A stretch of 64,000 nucleotides of DNA from Prochlorococcus sp. AG-347-E23 (GCA_003281685.1 QCBH01000007.1:1-64000); one strand, 5' to 3'; positions 39,548-45,701 are shown, counted from the first letter of the stretch. Numbers and translations are program-made. The notes: generated by a model not told the origin, from the sequence alone.

Positions 39548-39564
39548 AAAAATAAGTTAGAGTT

Positions 39565-39749
39565 AGGTTACTGGGTCTTTGGTTAAGTTCTTCTTTATGT
39601 GCTCTGATCTGACTCTCTTTCGACATGAGGAGACTGTCGTGATGCGGTAGTAAACCGATCCTGCAATCGGAAACGAAAGCCCACTTTGAATCCTCTTCTG
39701 GCATTTCCAGGTCGATGCAGCAGAGAACTGACGGGGATCCGGTGTTACC
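39565..39749 (+). ncRNA. ssrS: 6S RNA
   Basis: This ~185-base non-coding region just downstream of purK is markedly more GC-rich than its surroundings and shows 6S architecture. The 5' segment (GGTTACTGGGTC) pairs imperfectly with the 3' segment (GATCCGGTGTTACC), and between them two long arms flank a large central bubble with hairpins such as CCGATCCTGCAATCGG. 6S RNA mimics an open promoter and sequesters RNA polymerase with sigma factor. The purK-6S linkage is established for Prochlorococcus. The ends are given to within a few bases. Confidence 0.85.
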
Positions 39750-39797
39750 TATCAAAATGCTTGCAATAACAGGCTTTTGATGGGTATTTTATTTTTT
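39748..39797 (+). terminator. Terminator of the 6S RNA / purK unit
   Basis: CCTATCAAAATGCTTG and CAGGCTTTTGATGGG form a long, slightly imperfect hairpin around CAATAA, followed by TATTTTATTTTTT. Confidence 0.75.
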
Positions 39798-39854
39798 AGG
39801 AATAGCTGAGCTGTTTTTTCTCTATCAGTATAAATAATATGTTTGCCAAAATAC

Positions 39855-39884
39855 TTGACGATCCATTTCCAATGTATTTATATT
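39855..39884 (+). promoter_or_regulatory. Sigma-70-type promoter of DUF1651 cassette A
   Basis: -35 TTGACG (39855-39860), an 18-base spacer and -10 TATATT (39879-39884). The block continuing into TTAATAGTACA is shared almost base for base with the promoter of the second cassette (42301-42329), so promoter and gene were duplicated together. Confidence 0.7.
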
Positions 39885-39909
39885 AATAGTACATATGTAT
39901 TATTAATTA

Positions 39910-40209
39910 ATGACTTTAGGAGGAGCTAATGTTTGGACTAATTTTTCTTACGGTTATCGTAATGAGTCCCCAAGTGGTTGGTTGCTTAGCCCAGACCGCA
40001 GCAGATTAATCTTATTTACCAGGAATAAAAAATCTCCAAGAAGTAGTATGAGAATTTTTACACACACATATTATGCAAATGATCTTGGTGAGCCAATGGC
40101 AATTAAATCATCAACTCAAATGTATTTGGATAATGCTTGGGATAAATGGCATGACCTTCAATTAGAAGGTTGGACTTTTGAAGAACTTGAATTACCTGAA
40201 TCAGTATGA
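39910..40209 (+). CDS. DUF1651 protein, copy A
   Basis: It has 99 residues. The DUF1651 domain begins at about residue 23 (SGWLLSPDRSRLILF) and shows the family pattern: TYYANDLGEP, AWDKWHDLQLEGWTF. DUF1651 proteins are small and multicopy in marine picocyanobacteria; their function is unknown. The ATG at 39910 has no ribosome-binding site; the AGGAGG within codons 3-5 is instead positioned for an overlapping +1-frame ORF at 39929. The stop overlaps the next start (ATGA). Confidence 0.75.
   Translation: MTLGGANVWTNFSYGYRNESPSGWLLSPDRSRLILFTRNKKSPRSSMRIFTHTYYANDLGEPMAIKSSTQMYLDNAWDKWHDLQLEGWTFEELELPESV
39929..40009 (+). CDS. Overlapping +1-frame 26-residue lipoprotein-like peptide, copy A
   Basis: It lies inside the 5' part of DUF1651 copy A, offset by +19 bases. 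AGGAGG stands 5 bases before the ATG, the best ribosome-binding site in the cassette. The peptide MFGLIFLTVIVMSPQVVGCL followed by AQTAAD is a short hydrophobic signal with a lipobox (VVGC) and cysteine at residue 19, leaving an 8-residue lipidated tail. A paralogue at 42372 has the same length and lipobox position, and substitutions between the two favour this frame. It could be a small lipoprotein, a leader peptide or a lytic/toxic peptide. No family known to me. Confidence 0.55.
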   Translation: MFGLIFLTVIVMSPQVVGCLAQTAAD

Positions 40210-40346
40210 ATAACTTAAATCCAATCAAAAAAAAACTTTCAAAAGTAGATAGAAAGATATCTATGCAAGACCCATCAAAATTATTAGCAGAATTTTTTAA
40301 TGGTGTTGTCATTGAACTTGATGAAGAATATAAATATGAATCATAA
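40206..40346 (+). CDS. 46-residue acidic/basic peptide, coupled to DUF1651-A
   Basis: The start ATG (40206) overlaps the DUF1651-A stop in ATGA, the usual sign of translational coupling. The peptide is basic in its first half (NPIKKKLSKVDRKIS) and acidic at the end (VVIELDEEYKYES), with no membrane helix. No family recognised. Confidence 0.6.
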   Translation: MNNLNPIKKKLSKVDRKISMQDPSKLLAEFFNGVVIELDEEYKYES

Positions 40347-40488
40347 GGAATTGATAGATCAAGTTTCCGCAAATTTATTTAAACAAAGCGGAAAGTTAGA
40401 AAGTAGAAGATCTTGGTTGGCAATGAGAAATTATCTCGAGCAATTAGATAGCGAACAACTTAAATCCATGCTTAAGGACCACGGATGA
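40336..40488 (+). CDS. 50-residue hypothetical helical protein
   Basis: From ATG 40336 the product reads MNHKELIDQVSANLFKQSG then ESRRSWLAMRNYLEQL, likely two amphipathic helices. An in-frame ATG at 40321 is an alternative. The start lies inside the end of the preceding 46-codon gene (11-base overlap), so DUF1651-A, this and the 46-residue gene form one tightly packed operon. Confidence 0.6.
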   Translation: MNHKELIDQVSANLFKQSGKLESRRSWLAMRNYLEQLDSEQLKSMLKDHG

Positions 40489-40498
40489 TTTAAAAACC

Positions 40499-40612
40499 TT
40501 ATTTAGTTTTTATTTTTTTCTTAATTCTTAGAAAACCGTAAGTTGCAAAGCCAACCAAAAACATATCCAAGTAAATATGCCAAGTAGGAAAAATCTGGTG
40601 CACTAATCCCAT
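40499..40612 (-). CDS. 37-residue single-helix membrane peptide
   Basis: It begins with an ATG at 40612 whose first bases overlap the stop of the upstream DNA-ligase-like gene (TAATG), so the two are translationally coupled. A hydrophobic helix (WHIYLDMFLVGFATYGFL) is followed by a very basic tail (RIKKKIKTK). Unknown function. Confidence 0.55.
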   Translation of the reverse strand: MGLVHQIFPTWHIYLDMFLVGFATYGFLRIKKKIKTK

Positions 40613-41361
40613 TACTTTTTTATTGCCACTTGCCAATAAGGATAATCTAAATTTGATTTTTCTCTAATTAATTGTAATTTTCTAGAATTTATCTTTACTA
40701 CTATTCCATCTGTTGGATATTTTCTAAAAAGCTTTCCTTCTAGCCACTTTTTTCTAAATACTTGAACTTGGCTGGTAAAGTTGCATAAAATATCTTGAGG
40801 GATCGTGAAGCCAAGCTTTGAAAGACTCTTTTTGGATTCATATTGGTTAAGTCTTGAATTAAGTATTTGAAATGCGCAGAAGCTAAGACTTTCAGAAAAT
40901 CCTTCTTTGGCTCTGAGAAATCCAGAAGCGAATCTTTGGGAGATATTTGGACTTTGGTTGGGTGCATATAATTCTCCTCTAACTTGAAGAACTCCTTGTA
41001 AAGGGAGATTATTGGGAATGTCTTGGATTTTAATCAGTTTATCAGTAACGTCAGTCCCTTTTCGTGAAATTGCTTTCTCAAATGTTCCATCCCTATATTG
41101 TAAAGCAACAGCACAACCATCAATTTTAGGTTCAACTAATAATCTGGTATCTGCTAATAATCCTTTCAAAAATTCATCTATTGAACCCTTTTCTAATGAA
41201 GGTAAAACTAATTTATTTTTCTTTTTAAAGTAATCACAATTAGGGTTAGTTCTTAATAAATTCTTTTCAAGTTGATCGAACTGCTTATCAGAGATTAAAG
41301 CATTACCATTTCTATAATTATCGTCATACCATTCAATTCTTTCTTCTAAATAAGTCTTCAT
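40612..41361 (-). CDS. Stand-alone adenylation domain of an NAD+-dependent DNA ligase
   Basis: It has 249 residues against ~670 for LigA. It contains the Ia-like N-terminal helix region (WYDDNYRNGNALISDKQFDQLE) and the nucleotidyltransferase core: EPKIDGCAVALQYRDG (motif I, Lys ~79), VRGELYAP (motif III), CAFQIL (IIIa), TDGIVVKIN (IV) and WQVAIKK (V). The OB fold, zinc finger, helix-hairpin-helix and BRCT domains are absent. It could self-adenylate, but may not seal DNA alone. Phages encode small relatives, and the island setting fits acquisition. Start ATG 41361. Confidence 0.85.
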   Translation of the reverse strand: MKTYLEERIEWYDDNYRNGNALISDKQFDQLEKNLLRTNPNCDYFKKKNKLVLPSLEKGSIDEFLKGLLADTRLLVEPKIDGCAVALQYRDGTFEKAISRKGTDVTDKLIKIQDIPNNLPLQGVLQVRGELYAPNQSPNISQRFASGFLRAKEGFSESLSFCAFQILNSRLNQYESKKSLSKLGFTIPQDILCNFTSQVQVFRKKWLEGKLFRKYPTDGIVVKINSRKLQLIREKSNLDYPYWQVAIKK

Positions 41362-41567
41362 TTAATAAGATGGCTTAAGTTTTTGGCTAGGCATCCAACT
41401 TGGTTTATCAATGATCCATTTTCCCTATGTTCATATTTAAAAGTCAATAAAAGAAATGAATAAATTTTTTTTAGAGATATGTCAACTAGATACCGTGTTT
41501 TCGAACTTATTGATATAAATCCAAATAATAATATCAATAAAATAAGCTTAAACATACCTTTAATCAT
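41358..41567 (-). CDS. Small membrane-anchored hypothetical protein
   Basis: It has 69 residues from ATG 41567. The N-terminal hydrophobic helix (MFKLILLILLFGFISISS) may be an anchor or signal; the rest is basic and aromatic. The stop overlaps the ligase-like start by 4 bases, so the two are in one transcript. Not a family I know; coding status is moderate. Confidence 0.45.
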   Translation of the reverse strand: MIKGMFKLILLILLFGFISISSKTRYLVDISLKKIYSFLLLTFKYEHRENGSLINQVGCLAKNLSHLIK

Positions 41568-41597
41568 TTAAAAACTCAGCGTAATTCTGCAAACTTA

Positions 41598-41855
41598 TTA
41601 ACTAATACAATTCTTATAACCTTCAATCTGGGCTAGTTCTTCAATATTTAAACCTGTTTCCTCTAATAAAGTTTCTCCGATATCGTCCTTATTAAATTTA
41701 GTTAATGCACCTTTAGTAGAGTACTTGATACATTGGTTTTTGTATTTCGCTTCTTTGACAATAGGAGATAAGTAAAAACCAAACAAGATAATAAAAGCTC
41801 CATAGGTTACAACTTTTCTATGGTTTTTCCACCATTCATAAAATTTATTTGACAC
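41598..41855 (-). CDS. Hypothetical protein with one membrane helix
   Basis: It has 85 residues. A basic N-terminus (WWKNHRKVV) is followed by a helix (TYGAFIILFGFYLSPIV) and a soluble C-terminal domain with two cysteines (KNQCIKYS and YKNCIS), which could form a disulfide outside the membrane. The segment DDIGETLLEETGLNIEELAQIEG is acidic and helical. Unknown function. Confidence 0.6.
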   Translation of the reverse strand: MSNKFYEWWKNHRKVVTYGAFIILFGFYLSPIVKEAKYKNQCIKYSTKGALTKFNKDDIGETLLEETGLNIEELAQIEGYKNCIS

Positions 41856-41905
41856 GAAAAATAAATCACTTGCTTCTATTTTAAATTAATTGTCAACAAT
41901 TTACT

Positions 41906-42160
41906 TTAGTAATTGAAGGATTGCTTAATTGATTGTTCTTCATTGATAGATTTAACCCAAGAATAATATCTTGATTTTCTAATCCTTTGCTCTTTCGAGA
42001 CTAATCTATCCGCAGATTCTAGGGGTGATTCTCCTTTTTTAACTTTTGTTGTAATAGATATACCAAATCCTCTTGCTTCAATTTTTGCAATGCCACCCTC
42101 TAAAAAGAATAAAAAAGACCAACCTTTATTCCATCCTAAATAGAAGGGATTTCTATACAT
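41906..42160 (-). CDS. Hypothetical protein, 84 residues
   Basis: Soluble, from ATG 42160. The N-terminal YLGWNKGWSFLFFLEGGIAKIEARGFG section looks beta-rich, the C-terminal half basic and helical. No family recognised. It is divergent from the second DUF1651 cassette, whose promoter lies in the 190-base gap between them. Confidence 0.5.
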   Translation of the reverse strand: MYRNPFYLGWNKGWSFLFFLEGGIAKIEARGFGISITTKVKKGESPLESADRLVSKEQRIRKSRYYSWVKSINEEQSIKQSFNY

Positions 42161-42300
42161 TGCATTCTTTTGAATATACTCTTTAATGATATTTTCCTCT
42201 TCAAGGAGTAACTTGTATACACTATTACTAAATAAAAAGTTTACGGCCGATTATTTCTGGAAATTAATTTTAGTATTTAAATAATTACTTGGATGAATAC

Positions 42301-42329
42301 TTGACGTCGACTAGTAGTACATTTATATT
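42301..42329 (+). promoter_or_regulatory. Sigma-70-type promoter of DUF1651 cassette B
   Basis: -35 TTGACG (42301-42306), a 17-base spacer and -10 TATATT (42324-42329). The sequence from the -10 through TTAATAGTACA is identical to cassette A. Expected transcript start is around 42336, giving a leader of only ~17 bases before the DUF1651 ATG and ~36 before the overlapping small ORF. Confidence 0.7.
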
Positions 42330-42352
42330 AATAGTACAACTGTATTGTATCC

Positions 42353-42643
42353 ATGACTTCAGGAGTCGCTCATGTTCGGACTTATTTTTATCGTAGCAGC
42401 TTTATTGACCCCCCAACTGGCTGGTTGTTTAACAAAAAAAGTGGTTTATTAATTTTTTTTGAGAGTTATAAGAAATCTGTATCTAATAACTTAAAAGTAT
42501 ATACTCATCTTTTCTATGCAAATGAATTAGGTGAACCAACGCAAATTAAAAATTCAAGACTTCATTCTATTGAGTGTGCTTGTGAAACATGGAATGAATT
42601 AATTTCAGGAGGTTGGCAAATTGTTACTAATAAATTCCAGTAA
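42353..42643 (+). CDS. DUF1651 protein, copy B
   Basis: It has 96 residues and is a paralogue of the copy at 39910: the DUF1651 core (TGWLFNKKSGLLIFF, HLFYANELGEPTQIKNS, CETWNELISGGW) matches, while codons 8-13 before the core are not conserved. As in copy A there is no ribosome-binding site before the ATG (42353); AGGAG within codons 3-5 serves the overlapping ORF. A Cys-rich gene follows 2 bases after the stop. Confidence 0.75.
   Translation: MTSGVAHVRTYFYRSSFIDPPTGWLFNKKSGLLIFFESYKKSVSNNLKVYTHLFYANELGEPTQIKNSRLHSIECACETWNELISGGWQIVTNKFQ
42372..42452 (+). CDS. Overlapping +1-frame 26-residue lipoprotein-like peptide, copy B
   Basis: Same +19 offset, same 26-codon length, and AGGAG at the same 6-base spacing as copy A. 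The peptide MFGLIFIVAALLTPQLAGCL plus TKKVVY keeps the MFGLIF start, the PQ, and the lipobox (LAGC, Cys 19). After the cysteine the two copies diverge. In this copy the frame crosses a run of seven A (ACAAAAAAAG), which could allow slippage into the DUF1651 frame; copy A has no such run, so that is not a shared mechanism. Confidence 0.55.
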   Translation: MFGLIFIVAALLTPQLAGCLTKKVVY

Positions 42644-42645
42644 TC

Positions 42646-42879
42646 ATGATCAAGCCAAATCCGTCAAAATGGGAATATCTAAAAGAATCTACCCTAAAAC
42701 GAAAACGAACAAAGATTTGTATTACTTGCAATCACTTTCGCTACAGCACTACAGAAACTTTTGCTACTTTCTTGATCTGTCCAAGATACGAAAAACGAAT
42801 ACCACAGGGTGATCATTTACTTAAAGGTTGTGAATATTGGCAAAAAAATAGGACGATATTTTCTCCTGAAGCATCTTAA
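42646..42879 (+). CDS. Cys-rich, zinc-finger-like small protein
   Basis: It has 77 residues, starting 2 bases after DUF1651-B. It has C25-x2-C28, then C45, H57 and C62, spacing consistent with one metal-binding site; the segment RIPQGDHLLKGCEYW is distinctive. The N-terminus is basic. Possibly nucleic-acid binding. No named family recognised. Confidence 0.65.
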   Translation: MIKPNPSKWEYLKESTLKRKRTKICITCNHFRYSTTETFATFLICPRYEKRIPQGDHLLKGCEYWQKNRTIFSPEAS

Positions 42880-42979
42880 TTATTCTCTAATTAAACTTCT
42901 TTAGGTAGAGATATTTAATTATGTAAACAAAGCATTATTTTATACAACTTAAAAAATTCTTTTTAACTAATTTAAAAAG

Positions 42980-43081
42980 ATGATCCAATTTTACTTTTCT
43001 ATATTTTTATTAGTTGTGCTTACATTTTTTGCACTTTTATTAGATGCCCCAGAATTGGCTTCTTTAATTCAAACATTTTAG
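42980..43081 (+). CDS. 33-residue single-helix membrane peptide
   Basis: From ATG 42980: one hydrophobic helix (FYFSIFLLVVLTFFALLL) then an acidic DAPELASLIQ tail. Similar in size to small photosystem and cytochrome subunits, none of which I can match. Confidence 0.45.
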   Translation: MIQFYFSIFLLVVLTFFALLLDAPELASLIQTF

Positions 43082-43163
43082 AAAATAATAAATCAGCAAT
43101 TTTACCGATTTACTTTCTTTACAAGTATGGTTTAAGTTTAACCTGTTGAATAGGAGGGATCTA

Positions 43164-43205
43164 ATGATTGATAGTCCACCAGAGGGGTTAAATTATAAAA
43201 TTTAA
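43164..43205 (+). CDS. 13-codon ORF with a strong ribosome-binding site (possible leader RNA)
   Basis: AGGAGGG stands 4-5 bases before an ATG that encodes MIDSPPEGLNYKI. A strong terminator begins 27 bases after the stop, so the unit is about 100-130 bases long. It may be a short peptide mRNA or a small RNA with regulatory function. The coding role is uncertain. Confidence 0.35.
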   Translation: MIDSPPEGLNYKI

Positions 43206-43231
43206 ATCTAGATAAAACTAATGCTAAATCT

Positions 43232-43266
43232 GGAATGAATCTTCTATTTGAGATTCATTCCTTTTT
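43232..43266 (+). terminator. Rho-independent terminator
   Basis: GGAATGAATCT and AGATTCATTCC form a perfect 11-base stem around an 8-base loop, followed by TTTTT. Confidence 0.9.
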
Positions 43267-43380
43267 AATTTCTTTCGCCAAAAAAAATGTGAAATTATAA
43301 TTATTAAATTTTTGTAGTAAAAAATCTGTTCATAATAAAATGATTTGATGCCAAAGTCACTTCTTATATAGTGATTTACT

Positions 43381-43563
43381 TTACCTGAATCCAAAACCAG
43401 TTTTTTGTTCTTCCTTTTCTTCCCATTCATTAATAATTAGTTTTAGTAAACTTTTAACTTCTAAATTCGAAGCATCACTATCTCTTTGAAGATTTATACA
43501 AATATTTTTAATTTCCTCAAAAGCATTATCGATTAATATTGTTTTTAGATCGGGATTAGCCAT
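43381..43563 (-). CDS. Hypothetical protein, 60 residues
   Basis: Helical and acidic. NPDLKTILIDNAFEEIKNI is followed by KSLLKLIINEWEEKEEQK. It starts with ATG 43563, 6 bases after the stop of the neighbouring gene on the same strand, so the pair is probably co-transcribed. Unknown. Confidence 0.5.
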   Translation of the reverse strand: MANPDLKTILIDNAFEEIKNICINLQRDSDASNLEVKSLLKLIINEWEEKEEQKTGFGFR

Positions 43564-43569
43564 AGAATT

Positions 43570-43767
43570 TTAAAAAGCTCCATTACAGTTAAAACCACTG
43601 CAGTTAATGATCCTAAAAATTTCCATTATGAAATTATGGAATCTTTCATCAAAAAAAAATGCCCAAGTCGTAAATATTGCAAAACCAGAAAAAGCAAAAG
43701 CAGCATATTGAAGCCAATGTATTCCATAGCTGTCAACTCCATCTTTATCAAAATCAGAATTACTCAA
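43570..43767 (-). CDS. Small membrane protein with C-terminal cysteines
   Basis: It has 65 residues. A polar start (SNSDFDKDGVDSYG) is followed by a hydrophobic segment (WLQYAAFAFSGFAIFTTWAFFF) and a tail with two cysteines in INCSGFNCNGAF. Unknown. Confidence 0.5.
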   Translation of the reverse strand: MSNSDFDKDGVDSYGIHWLQYAAFAFSGFAIFTTWAFFFDERFHNFIMEIFRIINCSGFNCNGAF

Positions 43768-43864
43768 ATGCTTTTTAACTAATAATAAAAAATTTTTTTT
43801 TAAAAGGAGAGTTTTTTTTTGAGGAAAAAATTATTTCTTCTTGAATCTTAGACGTATTAATTTC

Positions 43865-44119
43865 TTAAATAAAACCTGGAATTATCCATCCAAAAAAACC
43901 GTAGTTTACTATTAAAGCTAAAAAACCAATCATAGCTAATCTCCCATTTGTTATTTCGGCATTTTTCCAAAATTTACCCATGTAGTTTTTAATTTTCTTC
44001 GAATTTTTATCTATCAAATAATTTGGTTCTAAAGGTTCTTGTAACCTTTTGATGGCGTATAAAGAGAATTGAATTGTAATTGCAATAATAACAACTATAA
44101 AACTAGTAAGAGCATCCAT
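43865..44119 (-). CDS. High-light-inducible protein (one-helix chlorophyll-binding, Hli)
   Basis: It has 84 residues. The chlorophyll-binding motif AEITNGRLAMIGF (residues ~54-66) lies in the membrane helix that continues to residue ~80; this ExxNxRxAM motif is the Hli hallmark. An extra N-terminal hydrophobic segment (~5-20) makes this member longer than the minimal Hli. Hli proteins protect photosystem II and its assembly intermediates under strong light or other stress. A perfect inverted repeat lies 45-65 bases before the start. Confidence 0.9.
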   Translation of the reverse strand: MDALTSFIVVIIAITIQFSLYAIKRLQEPLEPNYLIDKNSKKIKNYMGKFWKNAEITNGRLAMIGFLALIVNYGFFGWIIPGFI

Positions 44120-44163
44120 TTGTAGGTTTCATATGTGATCAATTAGTAGTCAAAGAGTAAATG

Positions 44164-44184
44164 ACGTTTGTATCTATCAAACGT
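44164..44184. promoter_or_regulatory. Inverted repeat upstream of the Hli gene
   Basis: ACGTTTG (44164-44170) and CAAACGT (44178-44184) are exact 7-base arms around TATCTAT. The position is 45-65 bases upstream of the minus-strand Hli start, where an operator or a leader hairpin would lie. The rest of the 44120-44474 spacer is AT-rich, with one more palindrome at 44311. Confidence 0.5.
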
Positions 44185-44310
44185 TTCCTTATTTCTGCTT
44201 TATTGACAGAGGGAAAATTAACTTTAATTATTAATAAATGTAACATATCTAATTAAAATTAGTATGAATTCTTACTTTTTTTTTGGATTTCAGGTTTTTT
44301 AAGACTTTAA

Positions 44311-44328
44311 TGTCACATATATGTGTCA
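44311..44328. promoter_or_regulatory. 18-base near-perfect palindrome in the Hli upstream spacer
   Basis: TGTCACATATATGTGTCA has a perfect CACATATATGTG core, then one mismatched pair and two matched pairs outward. It is the size and shape of a dimeric regulator site. The regulator is unknown. Confidence 0.4.
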
Positions 44329-44474
44329 GCTATCAAAATAGTAGTTTTCATTTATTTAAAAAAATATGTTTGAGTCTTATTACTAAAATCTGAATGAGTA
44401 TTTATAATTTTTTTATGAGTATATATATTTTTAAATGTTATTTATTTAAAATAATTTTGAGTAAATAGCAATTA

Positions 44475-44594
44475 TTACTTTTGTCTAATTTCTGGAAGGT
44501 AAAATTTATTGCCTAATGTGTAACCAATTGACATAAGTACGAACCCAATAAGTTGGGGTAAATGAGAATTTGCTAGAGAGATTTTTTCAATCAT
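44475..44594 (-). CDS. 39-residue membrane peptide
   Basis: From ATG 44594. One weakly hydrophobic helix (LPQLIGFVLMSIGYTLG) is flanked by polar ends; the closing KFYLPEIRQK is typical of short membrane proteins in this region. Unknown. Confidence 0.45.
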   Translation of the reverse strand: MIEKISLANSHLPQLIGFVLMSIGYTLGNKFYLPEIRQK

Positions 44595-44631
44595 TTCTTA
44601 ATCTATAAAGTAATATAATAATAAAAAAATA

Positions 44632-44829
44632 TTAATTATGAAATCTATTTTTTTTTGATTCTTTGATTTCCCCTGATTTTTTTAGTGAATTAACAAGTCT
44701 TTCATTTTCTGTTTTTAAATTTTCTAATGCAGATTTTGTGAATTGTTCTTTAGCCTCAAATTTTGCTGAACTTATAACTTTTTTATTAGGCAATTTTTTC
44801 TTCGGTTCTGGCTTCATATTAAACTGCAT
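44632..44829 (-). CDS. Lys-rich hypothetical protein, probable coiled coil
   Basis: It has 65 residues, with MKPEPKKKLPNKKV at the start and heptad-like ALENLKTENERLVNSLKKS in the middle. No membrane segment. Unknown; it may be a small structural or nucleic-acid-binding peptide. Confidence 0.45.
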   Translation of the reverse strand: MQFNMKPEPKKKLPNKKVISSAKFEAKEQFTKSALENLKTENERLVNSLKKSGEIKESKKNRFHN

Positions 44830-44915
44830 TTTTAAAATCTTATAAGTTATTTTTTTTGTATTAGGTATTATTTTTTACAGTTTTCTGGTTAATAATAATT
44901 GTTTACATAAAAAAA

Positions 44916-45128
44916 TTAATCTTTGTCTTTTGGGAGTCTTAACCATCCAGTAGTCCATTCTGATTTAAGTTTTGCCCATGAGATCCTTTTAATATCTTTT
45001 TTATTTTTGGTAGGAAAAATATCAACCCATCTATCTTCATTTTTACCACCATAAGATTTAACTTGAAAATGCCTATTACCATTAATAGTTTTTGGTGCTG
45101 TCCAACAAAGAGTAGGAGGCCATTTCAT
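44916..45128 (-). CDS. Trp-rich small protein (TIGR02450-like)
   Basis: It has 70 residues with many tryptophans: KWPPTLCWTAP, EDRWVDIFP, ISWAKLKSEWTTGWLRLP. The pattern of a central RWVD and a final W-x2-GWxxLP recalls the TIGR02450 family, known from Gammaproteobacteria and cyanobacteria, function unknown. Assignment is tentative. Start ATG 45128. Confidence 0.6.
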   Translation of the reverse strand: MKWPPTLCWTAPKTINGNRHFQVKSYGGKNEDRWVDIFPTKNKKDIKRISWAKLKSEWTTGWLRLPKDKD

Positions 45129-45153
45129 GAGAAATTTTTAAAAGTTAAAAAAA

Positions 45154-45240
45154 CTAAAGGTTGCTTTGCCCAGTCAAAACTAAACCATAATATGCAATCG
45201 TACCAAGGATAAGTACAATGCCCAGTATTCTAATAATCAT
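45154..45240 (-). CDS. 28-residue single-helix membrane peptide
   Basis: From ATG 45240: MIIRILGIVLILGTIAYYG then a short polar tail (LTGQSNL). Almost the entire peptide is one membrane helix. Its size resembles cytochrome b6f or photosystem small subunits, but no match is evident. Confidence 0.45.
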   Translation of the reverse strand: MIIRILGIVLILGTIAYYGLVLTGQSNL

Positions 45241-45310
45241 GATTTAATATTTTTAAATTCAAAATATATTAAAGAAGTTTTATAAATTTGAGTTGAAGAC
45301 TTAATATTTT

Positions 45311-45520
45311 CTAATTTTTCCTTTTTTTATTTCTAACTATGGAGTGGCAAGATTCTGGATGCCATTCATTCTGAATCTTGCCAATAAAATCATGAATAAA
45401 TGAATCGGGACATCCAGTTTTTTTTTGAAGTTCTGAAAGTTCTTCTTTTATTAATTCATAAACACTCGTTATTAAACCTAAATTTTCTTCTTGGGAGGGA
45501 GCCCATTTTTTATTCTCCAT
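45311..45520 (-). CDS. Hypothetical protein, 69 residues
   Basis: Soluble and helical (ENLGLITSVYELIKEELSEL), with a C-terminal basic end (RNKKRKN). Two cysteines and two histidines (TGCPDSFIHDF, WHPESCHS) could bind a metal. Its start overlaps the end of the upstream gene by 11 bases, which suggests coupled translation. Confidence 0.5.
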   Translation of the reverse strand: MENKKWAPSQEENLGLITSVYELIKEELSELQKKTGCPDSFIHDFIGKIQNEWHPESCHSIVRNKKRKN

Positions 45521-45701
45521 TAATATTTTTTAAATTATTTTCCACAATATCGTAATAGGTTATGTCTCCATAATCAGCATCTGAACAACATAAATCTCCA
45601 TATAATTCCTCTAACAAATCGTATGCATCTGAATACTTATCAAAACTTTGAGCGGTTAATTCGTCATCTTTCCCATCAATTCTAATTATTTTGTAGGTCA
45701 T
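45510..45701 (-). CDS. Hypothetical protein, 63 residues
   Basis: Acidic, soluble. It resembles a small alpha/beta fold: TYKIIRIDGKDD (strand), DKYSDAYDLLEELY (helix), CCSDADYGDITYYDIVE (strand). Overlaps the following gene by 11 bases. Unknown. Confidence 0.5.
   Translation of the reverse strand: MTYKIIRIDGKDDELTAQSFDKYSDAYDLLEELYGDLCCSDADYGDITYYDIVENNLKNINGE

Noticed and set aside
39510-39755. 81-codon minus-strand ORF
   Set aside because: It lies opposite the end of purK and the 6S RNA, whose structure explains the sequence.
43224-43430. 68-codon minus-strand ORF
   Set aside because: It spans the strong plus-strand terminator hairpin and has no recognisable protein features.
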